Assembly (NCBI GenBank): GCA_031430015.1
Contig: JANPAR010000074.1
Coordinates: 1-11,966, forward strand
Reading direction: 5' to 3'
DNA: 11,966 nt
From: CANJDH01 sp031430015
GTDB taxonomy: Bacteria; Pseudomonadota; Gammaproteobacteria; Burkholderiales; JAEUOS01
Of this stretch, positions 1-7,239 are shown piece by piece. The stretch's first letter is position 1. Every line of letters starts with the position of its first letter. Below the pieces are notes generated by a model. That model was not told the origin of the DNA, ran no database searches, and saw only the letters and a program-made list of their open reading frames with translations. A program made the translations under genes and the position numbers.

Positions 1-6
1 GATTAT

Positions 7-20
7 CTTATACGGACAAG
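7..20. promoter_or_regulatory. Imperfect palindrome, possible GntR operator
   Basis: The 14 bases CTTATACGGACAAG form an imperfect inverted repeat centred on CG, with matching outer arms CTT and AAG and 10 of 14 positions symmetric. It lies about 90 bases upstream of the SMP-30-like gene, whose neighbour encodes a GntR regulator. GntR proteins usually bind short palindromes of this size upstream of their own clusters. That it is an operator is inference; I saw no second copy upstream of the regulator or the binding protein. Confidence 0.25.
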
Positions 21-111
21 TTGCCTGGCACTCATCGGCTTCTGGCTCACCCACACTGCCACGCCCGCGCACCAAGCCGTTCCCCCCCATTGCTCCCAGG
101 AGTGTTGTCTC

Positions 112-1038
112 ATGTGGAATCCGTTCCAGCCCCTCGAAAAAATCAAGGCCGAAGTGTTCCTGTCGATGCCGGCTAAATTCCGCAAGAAGGCACGCAGCGG
201 CTGGTCCGACCCGAACCGTCAGGGAGCTGAAGTTGAGTGCTTTCTCGAAGGGCCGTCGTTTGACCGCGACGGCAACCTGTGGTTTGTCGACATTCCCTTT
301 GGCCGCATCTTTCGCATCAATCCCAAGGGCGATTGGGACTTGGTCACGCAGTACGACGGCTGGCCCAATGGCCTCAAGTTTCACAAAGACGGGCGTGCCT
401 TCATCACCTGCTACAAGCAGGGCCTGCTTACGCTGGACACCAAGACCGGCAAGATTGAAACGGTGTTGGGCAGCATGTACAGCGAGAGCTTCAAGGGGTT
501 GAACGATCTGCACTTCGCGTCCAACGGCGATCTGTATTTCACCGATCAGGGGCAGACCGGCATTGCTGATCCGACCGGTCGCGTATTCCGTCTGCGCGCC
601 CATGGTCAACTCGATCGCCTCGCGCTCAACGTGCCGAGCCCGAACGGCATTACGTTGAACACACAGGAGAAGCATTGCTTCGTGGCCGCAACGCGCTCGC
701 AGCAAATCTGGCGCTTGCCGCTGATGGCCGACGGCTCGGTGTCCAAAACTGGCGTCGCGGTACAACTATCGGGCGGTGCGGCCGGGCCGGATGGCATCGA
801 GATGGATTCTGAAAACGGCTTGCTGGTGTGCCACCTCGGCGTCGGCATCTGGCGCTTTGATAACAACATGCTGGCCACGCACTTGGTGTACTCCGAGAAT
901 CCGCACCACCATCATCTGGCCAACCTGTGCTTTGGCGGGCCGGACAACAAGACCATATACATCACCGAGTCGATGTCGGGAGACATTCTCACCGCGCGAA
1001 TGCCGGTGGCCGGCAAGAAGATGTACGGCTTGTCCTGA
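112..1038 (+). CDS. SMP-30/gluconolactonase/LRE family protein
   Basis: This 308-residue protein belongs to the SMP-30/gluconolactonase family of six-bladed beta-propellers, which are metal-dependent hydrolases of lactones and related esters. Family landmarks in order are EGPSFDRDGNLWFVD (from residue 46), PNG (85-87), GLND (129-132), PNGI (177-180), GPDGIEMD (225-232) and NLCFGGPDNKTIYITES near the C-terminus. Glu46, Asn178 and Asp227 match the expected metal ligands, and Asn131 the usual substrate-side asparagine. There is no signal peptide, so it should be cytoplasmic. AGGAG at 98-102 lies nine bases before the ATG and supports this start. A run of four histidines (265-268) precedes the last blade. 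A GntR regulator follows 34 bases downstream, so the two are probably co-transcribed. The substrate is unknown; a sugar-acid lactone is an inference from the family. Confidence 0.88.
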   Translation: MWNPFQPLEKIKAEVFLSMPAKFRKKARSGWSDPNRQGAEVECFLEGPSFDRDGNLWFVDIPFGRIFRINPKGDWDLVTQYDGWPNGLKFHKDGRAFITCYKQGLLTLDTKTGKIETVLGSMYSESFKGLNDLHFASNGDLYFTDQGQTGIADPTGRVFRLRAHGQLDRLALNVPSPNGITLNTQEKHCFVAATRSQQIWRLPLMADGSVSKTGVAVQLSGGAAGPDGIEMDSENGLLVCHLGVGIWRFDNNMLATHLVYSENPHHHHLANLCFGGPDNKTIYITESMSGDILTARMPVAGKKMYGLS

Positions 1039-1072
1039 TCAAACCTCCGGCGTTGCGGCGACTGCCCTCGCA

Positions 1073-1900
1073 ATGACTCAAGCCTTTTCCCGGCAGGATG
1101 ACATGCGCAAGGCGGGTGCTGTTCCGCAGGGCCTTGAGCGCACTGCCCCGCCACCTGCCACGCCGTCCAACACTCTACACGGTCGCCTTACAGCGGAACT
1201 GCTGGGACGCATTCGCGAGGGGGAGTGGCCGGTAGGGAGCGCTCTGCCGTCCGAGCAAGCGCTATGCAGTGAAGCAGGCGTCAGCCGCCACACCCTGCGT
1301 CACACGCTCAAGACCCTCCAAGAGCGTGGTTTCATCGAGCGCCGCCAGGGTGCGGCATCGCGGGTGATCTCGCGCACCCAGCCGCGCGTCTACAGCCAGG
1401 ACTTCAATACGCTCAAGGATGTGTTGAGTTATCCACGCAATACCTATCGTGAGAACAAGATCGAACGCACGGTCGAATGCGACAGTGCGCTGCAACGCAC
1501 GCTCAAGGCTCCGCTCGGTTCCTCCTGGTATCACATTGGCGCAGTGCGCCGCGAGGAGCAATCCAAACTGGCGCTGGCCTGGACCGACATCTACATCCTG
1601 CACCGCTTTGCACGCGTCGCGAAACTGCCGAACCACGCGCGCGAGATGGTGTTCGAGCAGATCGAGCGGCACTTTGGCGTCGGCATCGAGCGTGCGGAAA
1701 TCGAAGTGCAGTCCGCCGCGCTTACCAAGGCACAAGCCCGGTTGCTGGATGCCCAAGCGGGTGCGCCCTGCCTGGTGATCGTGCGCCGTTATTTCGATAG
1801 CCACGGCGAGCCGTTTGAAGTCACCGTCACGCGCCACCCGGAGAATCGCTTCACTCTCAACATGGAGTTGCGCAGCGTGTCGCGCACCTTGGTCAGTTAA
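1073..1900 (+). CDS. GntR-family transcriptional regulator with UTRA-type ligand domain
   Basis: This is a 275-residue DNA-binding regulator. Residues about 36-100 form a GntR winged helix-turn-helix, with LPSEQAL, the recognition-helix stretch GVSRHTLRHTLKTLQERGFIER and a wing beginning RRQGAASRVI. Residues about 113-268 look like the UTRA/HutC-type effector domain, ending in RRYFDSHGEPFEVTVTRHP, the usual late strand pattern of that fold. Members bind a small metabolite that alters operator affinity. Its place between an SMP-30-like hydrolase and a solute-binding protein suggests local control of both. The start is uncertain: ATG 1073 is the first in-frame ATG after the preceding gene but has no Shine-Dalgarno site, whereas ATG 1103 has AGGA four bases upstream. 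Either choice keeps the whole winged helix. The ligand cannot be predicted. Confidence 0.88.
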   Translation: MTQAFSRQDDMRKAGAVPQGLERTAPPPATPSNTLHGRLTAELLGRIREGEWPVGSALPSEQALCSEAGVSRHTLRHTLKTLQERGFIERRQGAASRVISRTQPRVYSQDFNTLKDVLSYPRNTYRENKIERTVECDSALQRTLKAPLGSSWYHIGAVRREEQSKLALAWTDIYILHRFARVAKLPNHAREMVFEQIERHFGVGIERAEIEVQSAALTKAQARLLDAQAGAPCLVIVRRYFDSHGEPFEVTVTRHPENRFTLNMELRSVSRTLVS

Positions 1901-1904
1901 CGTT

Positions 1905-1933
1905 GAGGCGCGCACAGCAGACAAGCGCGCCTC
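1905..1933 (+). other. GC-rich stem-loop after the GntR gene
   Basis: A perfect nine-base stem, GAGGCGCGC with GCGCGCCTC, encloses an 11-base loop. It begins five bases after the regulator's stop codon. No T-run follows, so it is not a textbook intrinsic terminator. It could stabilise the upstream mRNA or reduce readthrough into the binding-protein gene; its function is inference. Confidence 0.35.
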
Positions 1934-2016
1934 TGCCTCGTCTTCGACGCAGCAGTGCTTCAGGCAGGTTTCCAAGCAACCCATCGTTTCAGCCCACCTT
2001 ACACCGGAGTTTTCCC

Positions 2017-2991
2017 ATGACATTGTTCAAGCGTTTGTCTCTCTCAATCGCCACTGCGGCAGTGTTGTTCGCCACCGTGCCCGCGTGTGGCGCGGCATAC
2101 CCTGAAAAGCCGGTCAAGGTGGTGATCGGCTATGCGGCGGGCAGCTCGACCGATATCGTCGGCCGCATCATTGCGCAGGGCTTGTCGGATCTGTGGAAGC
2201 AGCCAGTGACGGTGGAGAATCGCGGCGGCGCGGCCGGCAACATTGCCGCCGATGCTGTAGCGAAAAGTGCGCCTGACGGTTACACGATTTTGTTTGCGCA
2301 AAATGGCCTCGCCATCAGCGTGGCGGCCAATCCCAGGCTGCCGTTCGATGGCACCAAGGATTTGCTGCCGGCAGCCGGCGTTGCCGCAACGCCGCACATC
2401 TTGTTGGTCAACGCTACTTCACCCTACAAAACGGTGGGCGGGGTGATCGCGCAAGGCAAGGCGGCGCCTGCCAAGCTGAGCTTCGGCTCGTCCGGTGTGG
2501 GCAACTCGGATCACATGGCAGGTGAACTCTTTAAAGTGCTGAGCGGCTTTCAGGCGGTACACATTCCCTACAAGGGCGGCGCCCCCGCCGCAACCGATGT
2601 GATCGGCGGCCAGTTGGACTTTTATTTCGCCGGCATGCCGGTCGGTCTGCCGCTCTACAAGGCCGGGCGCGTGCGTGCGCTTGCGGTCACCGGCGGCACG
2701 CGTTTCACGGGCGCTCCCGAGTTGCCAACGATGCAGGAGGCGGGCGTCAAGGACTACGAGATGACGCTATGGCAAGGCGTGTTTCTCACCGCCGGCACGC
2801 CGGCCGATGTGGTGGATTTCATCGGCACCAGCGTCATCAAGTTGCTCGATGATCCCGTCACGCGCGAGCGTCTGGCCAAGGCCGGTGCGCTGATTGCGCC
2901 GCTGGCGCGCGCGCGGTTTGTCGAGATGTATCTGGCTGACATTGCGCGCTGGAAACGCATCATTCCGGCGGCCGGGATCAAGCTCGAATAG
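2017..2991 (+). CDS. Tripartite tricarboxylate transporter (TctC/Bug) substrate-binding protein
   Basis: This 324-residue periplasmic solute-binding protein is of the TctC/Bug family, which captures carboxylates and other small anions for tripartite tricarboxylate transporters. Residues 1-27 are a Sec signal peptide: basic MTLFKR, a hydrophobic core, then VPACGAAYPEKP with cleavage probably after GAA. Family signatures follow: YPEKPVKVVIGYAAGSSTDIVGR, the glycine-rich GGAAGNIAADAVAKSAPDGYT, GSSGVGNSDHMAGELFK and HIPYKGGAPAATDVIGGQ. The length is normal for the family. I chose ATG 2017 because CGGAG sits eight bases upstream and the signal peptide starts there; the frame stays open upstream to 1903, but that extension has no family character. 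No TctA or TctB membrane genes lie in the window, so this is an orphan binding protein, as is common in Burkholderiales. The ligand is unknown. Confidence 0.93.
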   Translation: MTLFKRLSLSIATAAVLFATVPACGAAYPEKPVKVVIGYAAGSSTDIVGRIIAQGLSDLWKQPVTVENRGGAAGNIAADAVAKSAPDGYTILFAQNGLAISVAANPRLPFDGTKDLLPAAGVAATPHILLVNATSPYKTVGGVIAQGKAAPAKLSFGSSGVGNSDHMAGELFKVLSGFQAVHIPYKGGAPAATDVIGGQLDFYFAGMPVGLPLYKAGRVRALAVTGGTRFTGAPELPTMQEAGVKDYEMTLWQGVFLTAGTPADVVDFIGTSVIKLLDDPVTRERLAKAGALIAPLARARFVEMYLADIARWKRIIPAAGIKLE

Positions 2992-3002
2992 CCCCGCGCA
3001 AA

Positions 3003-3021
3003 TGCAATGCAGGCCATTGCA
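3003..3021 (+). other. Small stem-loop downstream of the binding-protein gene
   Basis: TGCAATG pairs perfectly with CATTGCA around a five-base loop, 12 bases after the binding-protein stop. There is no T-run, so a terminator role is only a possibility. The surrounding gap (2992-3196) lies between convergent genes and holds no convincing coding sequence. Confidence 0.25.
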
Positions 3022-3139
3022 GTGTGGCGTGCCGGCCCGAAACCCTTGGTGGGGGCGGTGTTTGTCGATTTCACCTCTGAACGCTTTGGGAGACAAGGCT
3101 TTCAGCGGCATCGCTTGTCGGAAACTGTACGGGCGCAGT

Positions 3140-3169
3140 CTCACGCTGCGCGTGCTCACCGTGAGCGTG
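3140..3169. other. Overlapping GC-rich inverted repeats between convergent genes
   Basis: Several mutually exclusive short stems overlap here: CTCACG (3140-3145) with CGTGAG (3160-3165), CACGCT (3142-3147) with AGCGTG (3164-3169), and a tight GCTCA/TGAGC hairpin at 3154-3166. This lies just past the end of the ABC permease on the minus strand. It may help end the exporter transcript, but no T-run is visible. Confidence 0.25.
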
Positions 3170-3196
3170 CTAATTCAGCCTCTCGCTCGAATGCCG

Positions 3197-3976
3197 TCAG
3201 GTTAAGCGGCGGCGCGTGAAAACGGTAGCGATGTACGCGCCCGCCAGTGCGTATGCGAGCAATACCAGAATATGAAGCAGCGCCAGATCGGGCAGGCGCC
3301 CGAGCAACAGCGGCCGCGCCAATTCGATGGCGTGGGTCAGCGGCAACGCCTGAGCGCAGGCTTGCAGCCACTGCGGCAGTTGTGATGCAGGGAAAAATAC
3401 GCCGCTGACAAAGGCCATTGGCGTGATGACGAGGGTGAAATAATACTGGAAGAAATCGTAGCCGCGCGCAAAGGCGTTGACGATCAAACCAAGACCAGCG
3501 AAGGCAAGACCGGTGATCAATACTACTGGGAGGATCAGCAGCGCCAACGCGCCGTTGGCCAGCCCGAGCAACCAGATCACCAGCATGATCGCTGCGCCGC
3601 TCATGCAACTTTTGGTGGCGGCCCAAGTGAGTTCGCCCAGCATGACGTCATCGAGATCGATCGGCGCGTTCATGATGCCATCCCAGGTGCGCTGCACATG
3701 CATGCGCGAGAAGGCCGAGTACATCGCTTCAAACGTGGCGGCATTCATCGCACTCATGCAGATGGTGCCGGCGGCGAGAAACTGGATGTAGGGCACGCCT
3801 TCGACCTGTGGCAACAGGCTGCCCAAGCCGTAACCAAAGGCCACCAGCGCGATCATCGGATCGGCGATATTGCCGAGGATCGACGCACCCGCGAGCTTTT
3901 TCCACACCAGAAAGTTGCGCCGCCACACCGGGATAAAGCGCGGCGAGAGTTTGGGGAATGAAAGGTCGTACGTCAT
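3197..3976 (-). CDS. ABC-2 type exporter permease, NodJ-like
   Basis: This 259-residue integral membrane protein is an ABC-2 permease of the NodJ type. It has about six hydrophobic segments and ends in a short basic tail, TRRRLT. NodJ-like landmarks are SAMNAATFEAMYSAFSRM (about residues 75-92), FVSGVFFPASQLPQWLQ (about 189-205) and LPLTHAIELARPLLLG (about 211-226), the conserved ABC-2 C-terminal block. I placed the start at ATG 3976, nine bases after the ATPase stop codon. An in-frame TTG at 3988 overlaps that stop and would add four residues. The close spacing implies translational coupling with the ATPase gene to form one exporter. In rhizobia NodIJ exports lipo-chitooligosaccharides; with no nod genes here, the cargo of this relative is unknown. 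Confidence 0.9.
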   Translation of the reverse strand: MTYDLSFPKLSPRFIPVWRRNFLVWKKLAGASILGNIADPMIALVAFGYGLGSLLPQVEGVPYIQFLAAGTICMSAMNAATFEAMYSAFSRMHVQRTWDGIMNAPIDLDDVMLGELTWAATKSCMSGAAIMLVIWLLGLANGALALLILPVVLITGLAFAGLGLIVNAFARGYDFFQYYFTLVITPMAFVSGVFFPASQLPQWLQACAQALPLTHAIELARPLLLGRLPDLALLHILVLLAYALAGAYIATVFTRRRLT

Positions 3977-3984
3977 GGCGTCAC

Positions 3985-4902
3985 TCAATCACGCAGCTCG
4001 CGGCCGGTGAGTTTGATGAACACGTCTTCGAGGTTGGCCGGGCGGCGCAGGCAGCGCAGGGTGGCGTGATGCGCGAGGTCGTTGACCAGTGCGCTGGCGT
4101 CGTGGGTGTAGCAGAACACGGTCTCTCCGCTTTTCTCGACGCGCTCCGAAAGACTGGCGGCGCGAGCCTCGGCCCACGCTTCCACGCCATCGCCATAGAC
4201 CTCCACCACCTCAGGCTCAATGTGTTGCCCGATCAGTTCACGTGGGCTGCCTTCGGCGATTTTTTTGCCGTGATCGATAACGGCCAGGCGCGTGCACAAG
4301 CGCTCTGCCTCTTCCATAAAGGGCGTGGTGAGGATGAGTGTCTTGCCTTGCGCCACCCACTGGCGCAGGCGCTCCCAAATCATGTGGCGCGCCTGCGGGT
4401 CAAGGCCGGTGGTGGGCTCATCAAGGATGATGAGGTCGGGATCGTTGACCAGTGCGCGTGCCAAGGTGAGGCGGCGCTTCATGCCGCCCGAGAGCGTCTG
4501 GATGCGCGCATCGGCCTTGGGAGCGAGATTGGCGAAGTCGAGCAGTGCGGGGATCCTTGCGCGCGCGGCGGCGTCGCTGAGACCAAAGTAACGTCCATAC
4601 ACCAGCAAATTTTCCGACACCGTGAAGTCAGGATCGAGGTTGTCCATCTGCGGGACGACGCCAATGCGCTGGCGCGCGACGCGGGCTTCTTTCGGGATGG
4701 CGTGACCGAGCAGGGTGATGCTGCCGCGCTCTGGCGCGATAAGGCCGAGGCACAGCTTGAGTGTGGTCGTTTTACCTGCACCGTTGGGGCCGAGCAGGCC
4801 AAAGCAGGTGCCCCGAGTGGCATGCAGATCGAGGCCGGCGACGACTTCCTGGCCGCCGTAGGACTTGTGCAGATCGTGGATGGAAAAAACGTCTTGTGTC
4901 AT
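3985..4902 (-). CDS. ABC exporter ATP-binding protein, NodI-like
   Basis: This is a 305-residue ATPase subunit, the usual NodI length. It has Walker A GPNGAGKTT (38-46), a Q-loop glutamine at 85 in PQMDNLD, the signature LSGGM (137-141), Walker B LIILDEP (157-163) with catalytic Glu162, and a D-loop GLDPQ. It partners the permease that starts nine bases after its stop codon. The start is ATG 4902, with AAGG just upstream; the reading frame runs on to 5040 but crosses the terminator and has no family similarity there. One oddity is that the H-loop reads LTTPFMEEAE, with Pro194 where the family has histidine (LTTHFMEEAE). A single base at 4322 would restore His. That histidine senses the ATP gamma-phosphate, so hydrolysis may be impaired, or the base may be an error. 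Confidence 0.93.
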   Translation of the reverse strand: MTQDVFSIHDLHKSYGGQEVVAGLDLHATRGTCFGLLGPNGAGKTTTLKLCLGLIAPERGSITLLGHAIPKEARVARQRIGVVPQMDNLDPDFTVSENLLVYGRYFGLSDAAARARIPALLDFANLAPKADARIQTLSGGMKRRLTLARALVNDPDLIILDEPTTGLDPQARHMIWERLRQWVAQGKTLILTTPFMEEAERLCTRLAVIDHGKKIAEGSPRELIGQHIEPEVVEVYGDGVEAWAEARAASLSERVEKSGETVFCYTHDASALVNDLAHHATLRCLRRPANLEDVFIKLTGRELRD

Positions 4903-5007
4903 GCCTTGCTGCTTGTCTTGATCGCTGTTCACGCTATCACTGCGCCAAGTACGGCGACTCTTATGAGTGCCGCACCCATACGCTGCATGGCGTGGCTGCT
5001 TCGGAAC

Positions 5008-5038
5008 GCAAAAGCCGGACATGAAGTCCGGCTTTTGC
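5008..5038 (-). terminator. Rho-independent terminator after rplQ
   Basis: A perfect 13-base inverted repeat with a five-base loop lies 37 bases beyond the rplQ stop. Read on the minus strand it is an A-tract, a GCCGGAC stem, a TTCAT loop, GTCCGGC and then TTTT. It should end the ribosomal alpha operon transcript before the exporter genes. Its symmetry would also let it act from the other side. The rest of the 4903-5075 gap shows no convincing promoter or gene. Confidence 0.88.
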
Positions 5039-5075
5039 ACAGGCTCGGCGCAGCGCTGCTGCTGTGCCGCCCGGG

Positions 5076-5480
5076 TTAGCTGCCTGCAGCTTCAGTCACG
5101 GGCGCGTTGCCCGTTGCGACTTCCGGACGATCCATCAATTCGACCAGCGCCATCGGCGCTTTGTCGCCAACGCGAAAGCCATACTTGAGGATGCGCAAGT
5201 AGCCGCCGGGGCGCTTGGCGTAACGCGGCCCGAGTTCGCCGAACAGCTTGACCACCATGTCGCGGTCACGCATGCGCGAGAACGCGAGACGCTTGTTAGC
5301 GACTGTGTCTTCCTTGCCCAAGGTGATCAAGGGTTCTACGACCTTGCGCAGTTCCTTGGCTTTGGGCAGGGTGGTTTTGATGACTTCGTGCTTAAGCAGC
5401 GAAACTGTCATATTGCGCAACATCGCCAAACGGTGCGACGAGGTGCGATTGAGCTTACGAAGTCCATGTCCGTGGCGCAT
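5076..5480 (-). CDS. rplQ: 50S ribosomal protein L17
   Basis: This 134-residue protein is bacterial L17, a large-subunit protein that contacts 23S rRNA. The N-terminus MRHGHGLRKLNRTSSHRLAMLRNM and the block IKTTLPKAKELRKVVEPLITL are diagnostic, as are LGPRYAKRPGGYLRILK and APMALVELMDR. The C-terminal tail beyond residue 117 is rich in Ala, Thr and Val and is typically variable. Its Shine-Dalgarno site AAGGAG (5486-5491) overlaps the rpoA stop codon, with five bases to the ATG, so translation is probably coupled to rpoA. It is the last gene of the alpha operon and is followed by a strong hairpin terminator. Confidence 0.98.
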   Translation of the reverse strand: MRHGHGLRKLNRTSSHRLAMLRNMTVSLLKHEVIKTTLPKAKELRKVVEPLITLGKEDTVANKRLAFSRMRDRDMVVKLFGELGPRYAKRPGGYLRILKYGFRVGDKAPMALVELMDRPEVATGNAPVTEAAGS

Positions 5481-5489
5481 GGCGGCTCC

Positions 5490-6470
5490 TTATACTTTTT
5501 CCAAACCGACCGGCGGCCAGTTTTCGAGTTTCATGCCGAGCGTGAGGCCACGCGAGGCAAGGACTTCCTTGATTTCATTGAGCGACTTGCGGCCCAGGTT
5601 CGGCGTCTTGAGCAATTCGTTTTCTGACCGCTGGATCAGGTCGCCGATGTAATAGATGTTCTCGGCCTTGAGGCAATTGGCCGAACGCACCGTGAGCTCG
5701 AGGTCATCGACCGGGCGCAGCAGGATCGGGTCAACGGACGACGACTTGGGTGCATCGGACGACATGGCTGTGCCTTCGAGGGCAGCGAACACCGACAACT
5801 GATCAACCAGAATACGCGCGGCTTGACGCACCGCCTCTTCCGGTTCGATAACACCGTTGGTTTCGACATCCATCACCAGACGGTCGAGGTCAGTACGCTG
5901 TTCGACGCGCGCCGATTCAACCGCGTAGGACACGCGCTTGACCGGGCTGTACGAGGCGTCCAGCACGATTTTGCCGATGGACTTGGTCTCTTCGTCGCCA
6001 ACGATACGCACGTTGCCGGGCACATAGCCACGACCGCGCTCGACCTTGATCTGCATGTCCAGCTTGCCGTTGCCGGCCAGATGCGCAATTACATGGCCCG
6101 GATTGATGACCTCGACCTCGTGCGACGCTTCGATGTCCTTGGCCGTCACAGCACCCGCGCCCGACTTCTTGAGGGTCAGGGTGATCTCGTCACGGTTGTG
6201 CAATTTCAGCACGACACCTTTGAGGTTCAACAGGATATCGACAACGTCTTCCTGCACGCCTTCAATGGTCGAGTACTCGTGCACCACGCCCGCAATGCTC
6301 ACTTCCGTAGGTGCGTAGCCGGTCATCGATGACAGCAGGACGCGGCGCAGCGCGTTGCCCAGGGTGTGACCGTATCCGCGCTCGAACGGCTCCATCGTCA
6401 CCTTGGCGTGGGAGGCTCCCACCGCTTCGACATTGACGATCTTCGGCTTCAAAAATCCAGTATTAGCCAT
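5490..6470 (-). CDS. rpoA: DNA-directed RNA polymerase subunit alpha
   Basis: This is the 326-residue alpha subunit, the dimeric scaffold for assembly of RNA polymerase. The N-terminal domain (about 1-230) has the dimerisation motif FERGYGHTLGNALRRVLLSSMTG and the block VERGRGYVPG. A linker (about 233-246) leads to the C-terminal domain, VDPILLRPVDDLELTVRSANCLKAENIYYIGDL. Arg262 there corresponds to the E. coli Arg265 that contacts UP elements and activators. The protein ends in LGMKLENWPP. All conserved blocks are intact. The start ATG at 6470 is preceded by GGAAGGAT. It lies between rpsD (71 bases upstream) and rplQ (9 bases downstream), the standard alpha operon order. Confidence 0.99.
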   Translation of the reverse strand: MANTGFLKPKIVNVEAVGASHAKVTMEPFERGYGHTLGNALRRVLLSSMTGYAPTEVSIAGVVHEYSTIEGVQEDVVDILLNLKGVVLKLHNRDEITLTLKKSGAGAVTAKDIEASHEVEVINPGHVIAHLAGNGKLDMQIKVERGRGYVPGNVRIVGDEETKSIGKIVLDASYSPVKRVSYAVESARVEQRTDLDRLVMDVETNGVIEPEEAVRQAARILVDQLSVFAALEGTAMSSDAPKSSSVDPILLRPVDDLELTVRSANCLKAENIYYIGDLIQRSENELLKTPNLGRKSLNEIKEVLASRGLTLGMKLENWPPVGLEKV

Positions 6471-6506
6471 GTGATCCTTCCGATAAATGAATTCTTCGAC
6501 AGTGAC

Positions 6507-6523
6507 AATGCGCCAAGCGCACT
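6507..6523 (-). other. Small stem-loop in the rpsD-rpoA gap
   Basis: On the minus strand AGTGCGC pairs with GCGCATT around a three-base TTG loop, with one G-T wobble. It lies in the gap between rpsD and rpoA. It could be a processing or attenuation element that tunes RpoA output, but this is weakly supported. Confidence 0.25.
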
Positions 6524-6542
6524 CTCACCGGCCAGGCGCGGA

Positions 6543-7166
6543 TTAGCGCGAATACAACTCGACGACCAGACTTTCGTTGACGTCCTGGGCGATTTCGGCA
6601 CGATCAGGCAGGGCCTTGAATTTGCCGCTGAGCTTGGCTGTATCCACTTCCACCCACGAAGGAAAGCCGGCTTGCTCGGCAAGCGACACAGCGTCCTTGA
6701 TGCGTAGCTGGGTGCGCGCTTTTTCACGCACGGCCACCACATCACCCGGCTTGACCTGCACCGACGGAATGTTCACCGGTTTGCCGTTGACTTCGATCGC
6801 CTTGTGGCCGACGATCTGGCGCGCTTCTGCGCGCGTCGAGCCAAAGCCCATGCGATAGACCACGTTGTCTAGACGGGTCTCCAACAGGTGCAGCAGGTTC
6901 TCGCCGGTGTTCCCCTTGCGGCGCACCGCTTCGGCGTAGTAGCGGCGGAACTGGCGCTCCATGATGCCGTACATGCGACGCACTTTCTGCTTTTCACGCA
7001 GTTGCTTGCCGTAGTCCGACAGGCGCTGGCCGGATTTCAGACCATGCTGGCCGGGCGCGACTTCGCTCTTGCACTTGTCGGCGAACGACTTGCGCGAGCT
7101 TTTGAGAAAAAGGTCTGTACCCTCGCGACGCGAGAGTTTGCATTTCGGGCCGGTATAACGAGCCAT
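6543..7166 (-). CDS. rpsD: 30S ribosomal protein S4
   Basis: This 207-residue protein is S4, a primary 16S rRNA binder that nucleates small-subunit assembly. In many bacteria it also represses translation of its own operon. The N-terminus MARYTGPKCKLSRREGTDLFLKS and the middle block KQKVRRMYGIMERQFRRYY are diagnostic, followed by the S4 RNA-binding domain (about 97-160, TRLDNVVYRMGFGSTRAEARQIVGHKAIEVNG). Only two cysteines (9 and 32) are in the N-terminal region, so it is the zinc-free type. The C-terminus VNESLVVELYSR is complete, so there is no sign of the truncations known as ram alleles that raise stop-codon readthrough. AGGGGA lies upstream of the ATG. Confidence 0.98.
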   Translation of the reverse strand: MARYTGPKCKLSRREGTDLFLKSSRKSFADKCKSEVAPGQHGLKSGQRLSDYGKQLREKQKVRRMYGIMERQFRRYYAEAVRRKGNTGENLLHLLETRLDNVVYRMGFGSTRAEARQIVGHKAIEVNGKPVNIPSVQVKPGDVVAVREKARTQLRIKDAVSLAEQAGFPSWVEVDTAKLSGKFKALPDRAEIAQDVNESLVVELYSR

Positions 7167-7239
7167 TGAATCAATCCCCTAAGAGGTAACAACGTCGGGA
7201 TGTTCGACGCCAAACTGCTGCAAATTGGTCCCTAAGGAC

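Noticed and set aside
1262..2023. Minus-strand open frame (253 codons) opposite the GntR gene
   Set aside because: The plus-strand frame has clear GntR and UTRA patterns; the antisense translation shows none and has no supporting ribosome-binding site.
2754..3159. Minus-strand open frames in the gap after the binding-protein gene
   Set aside because: They overlap the certain C-terminus of the binding protein and have no family features; the gap between convergent genes is better read as non-coding.
3958..5079. Plus-strand open frame (373 codons) opposite the NodI-like ATPase
   Set aside because: It is antisense to a gene with every ABC ATPase motif, runs through the terminator hairpin, and its translation resembles no family.
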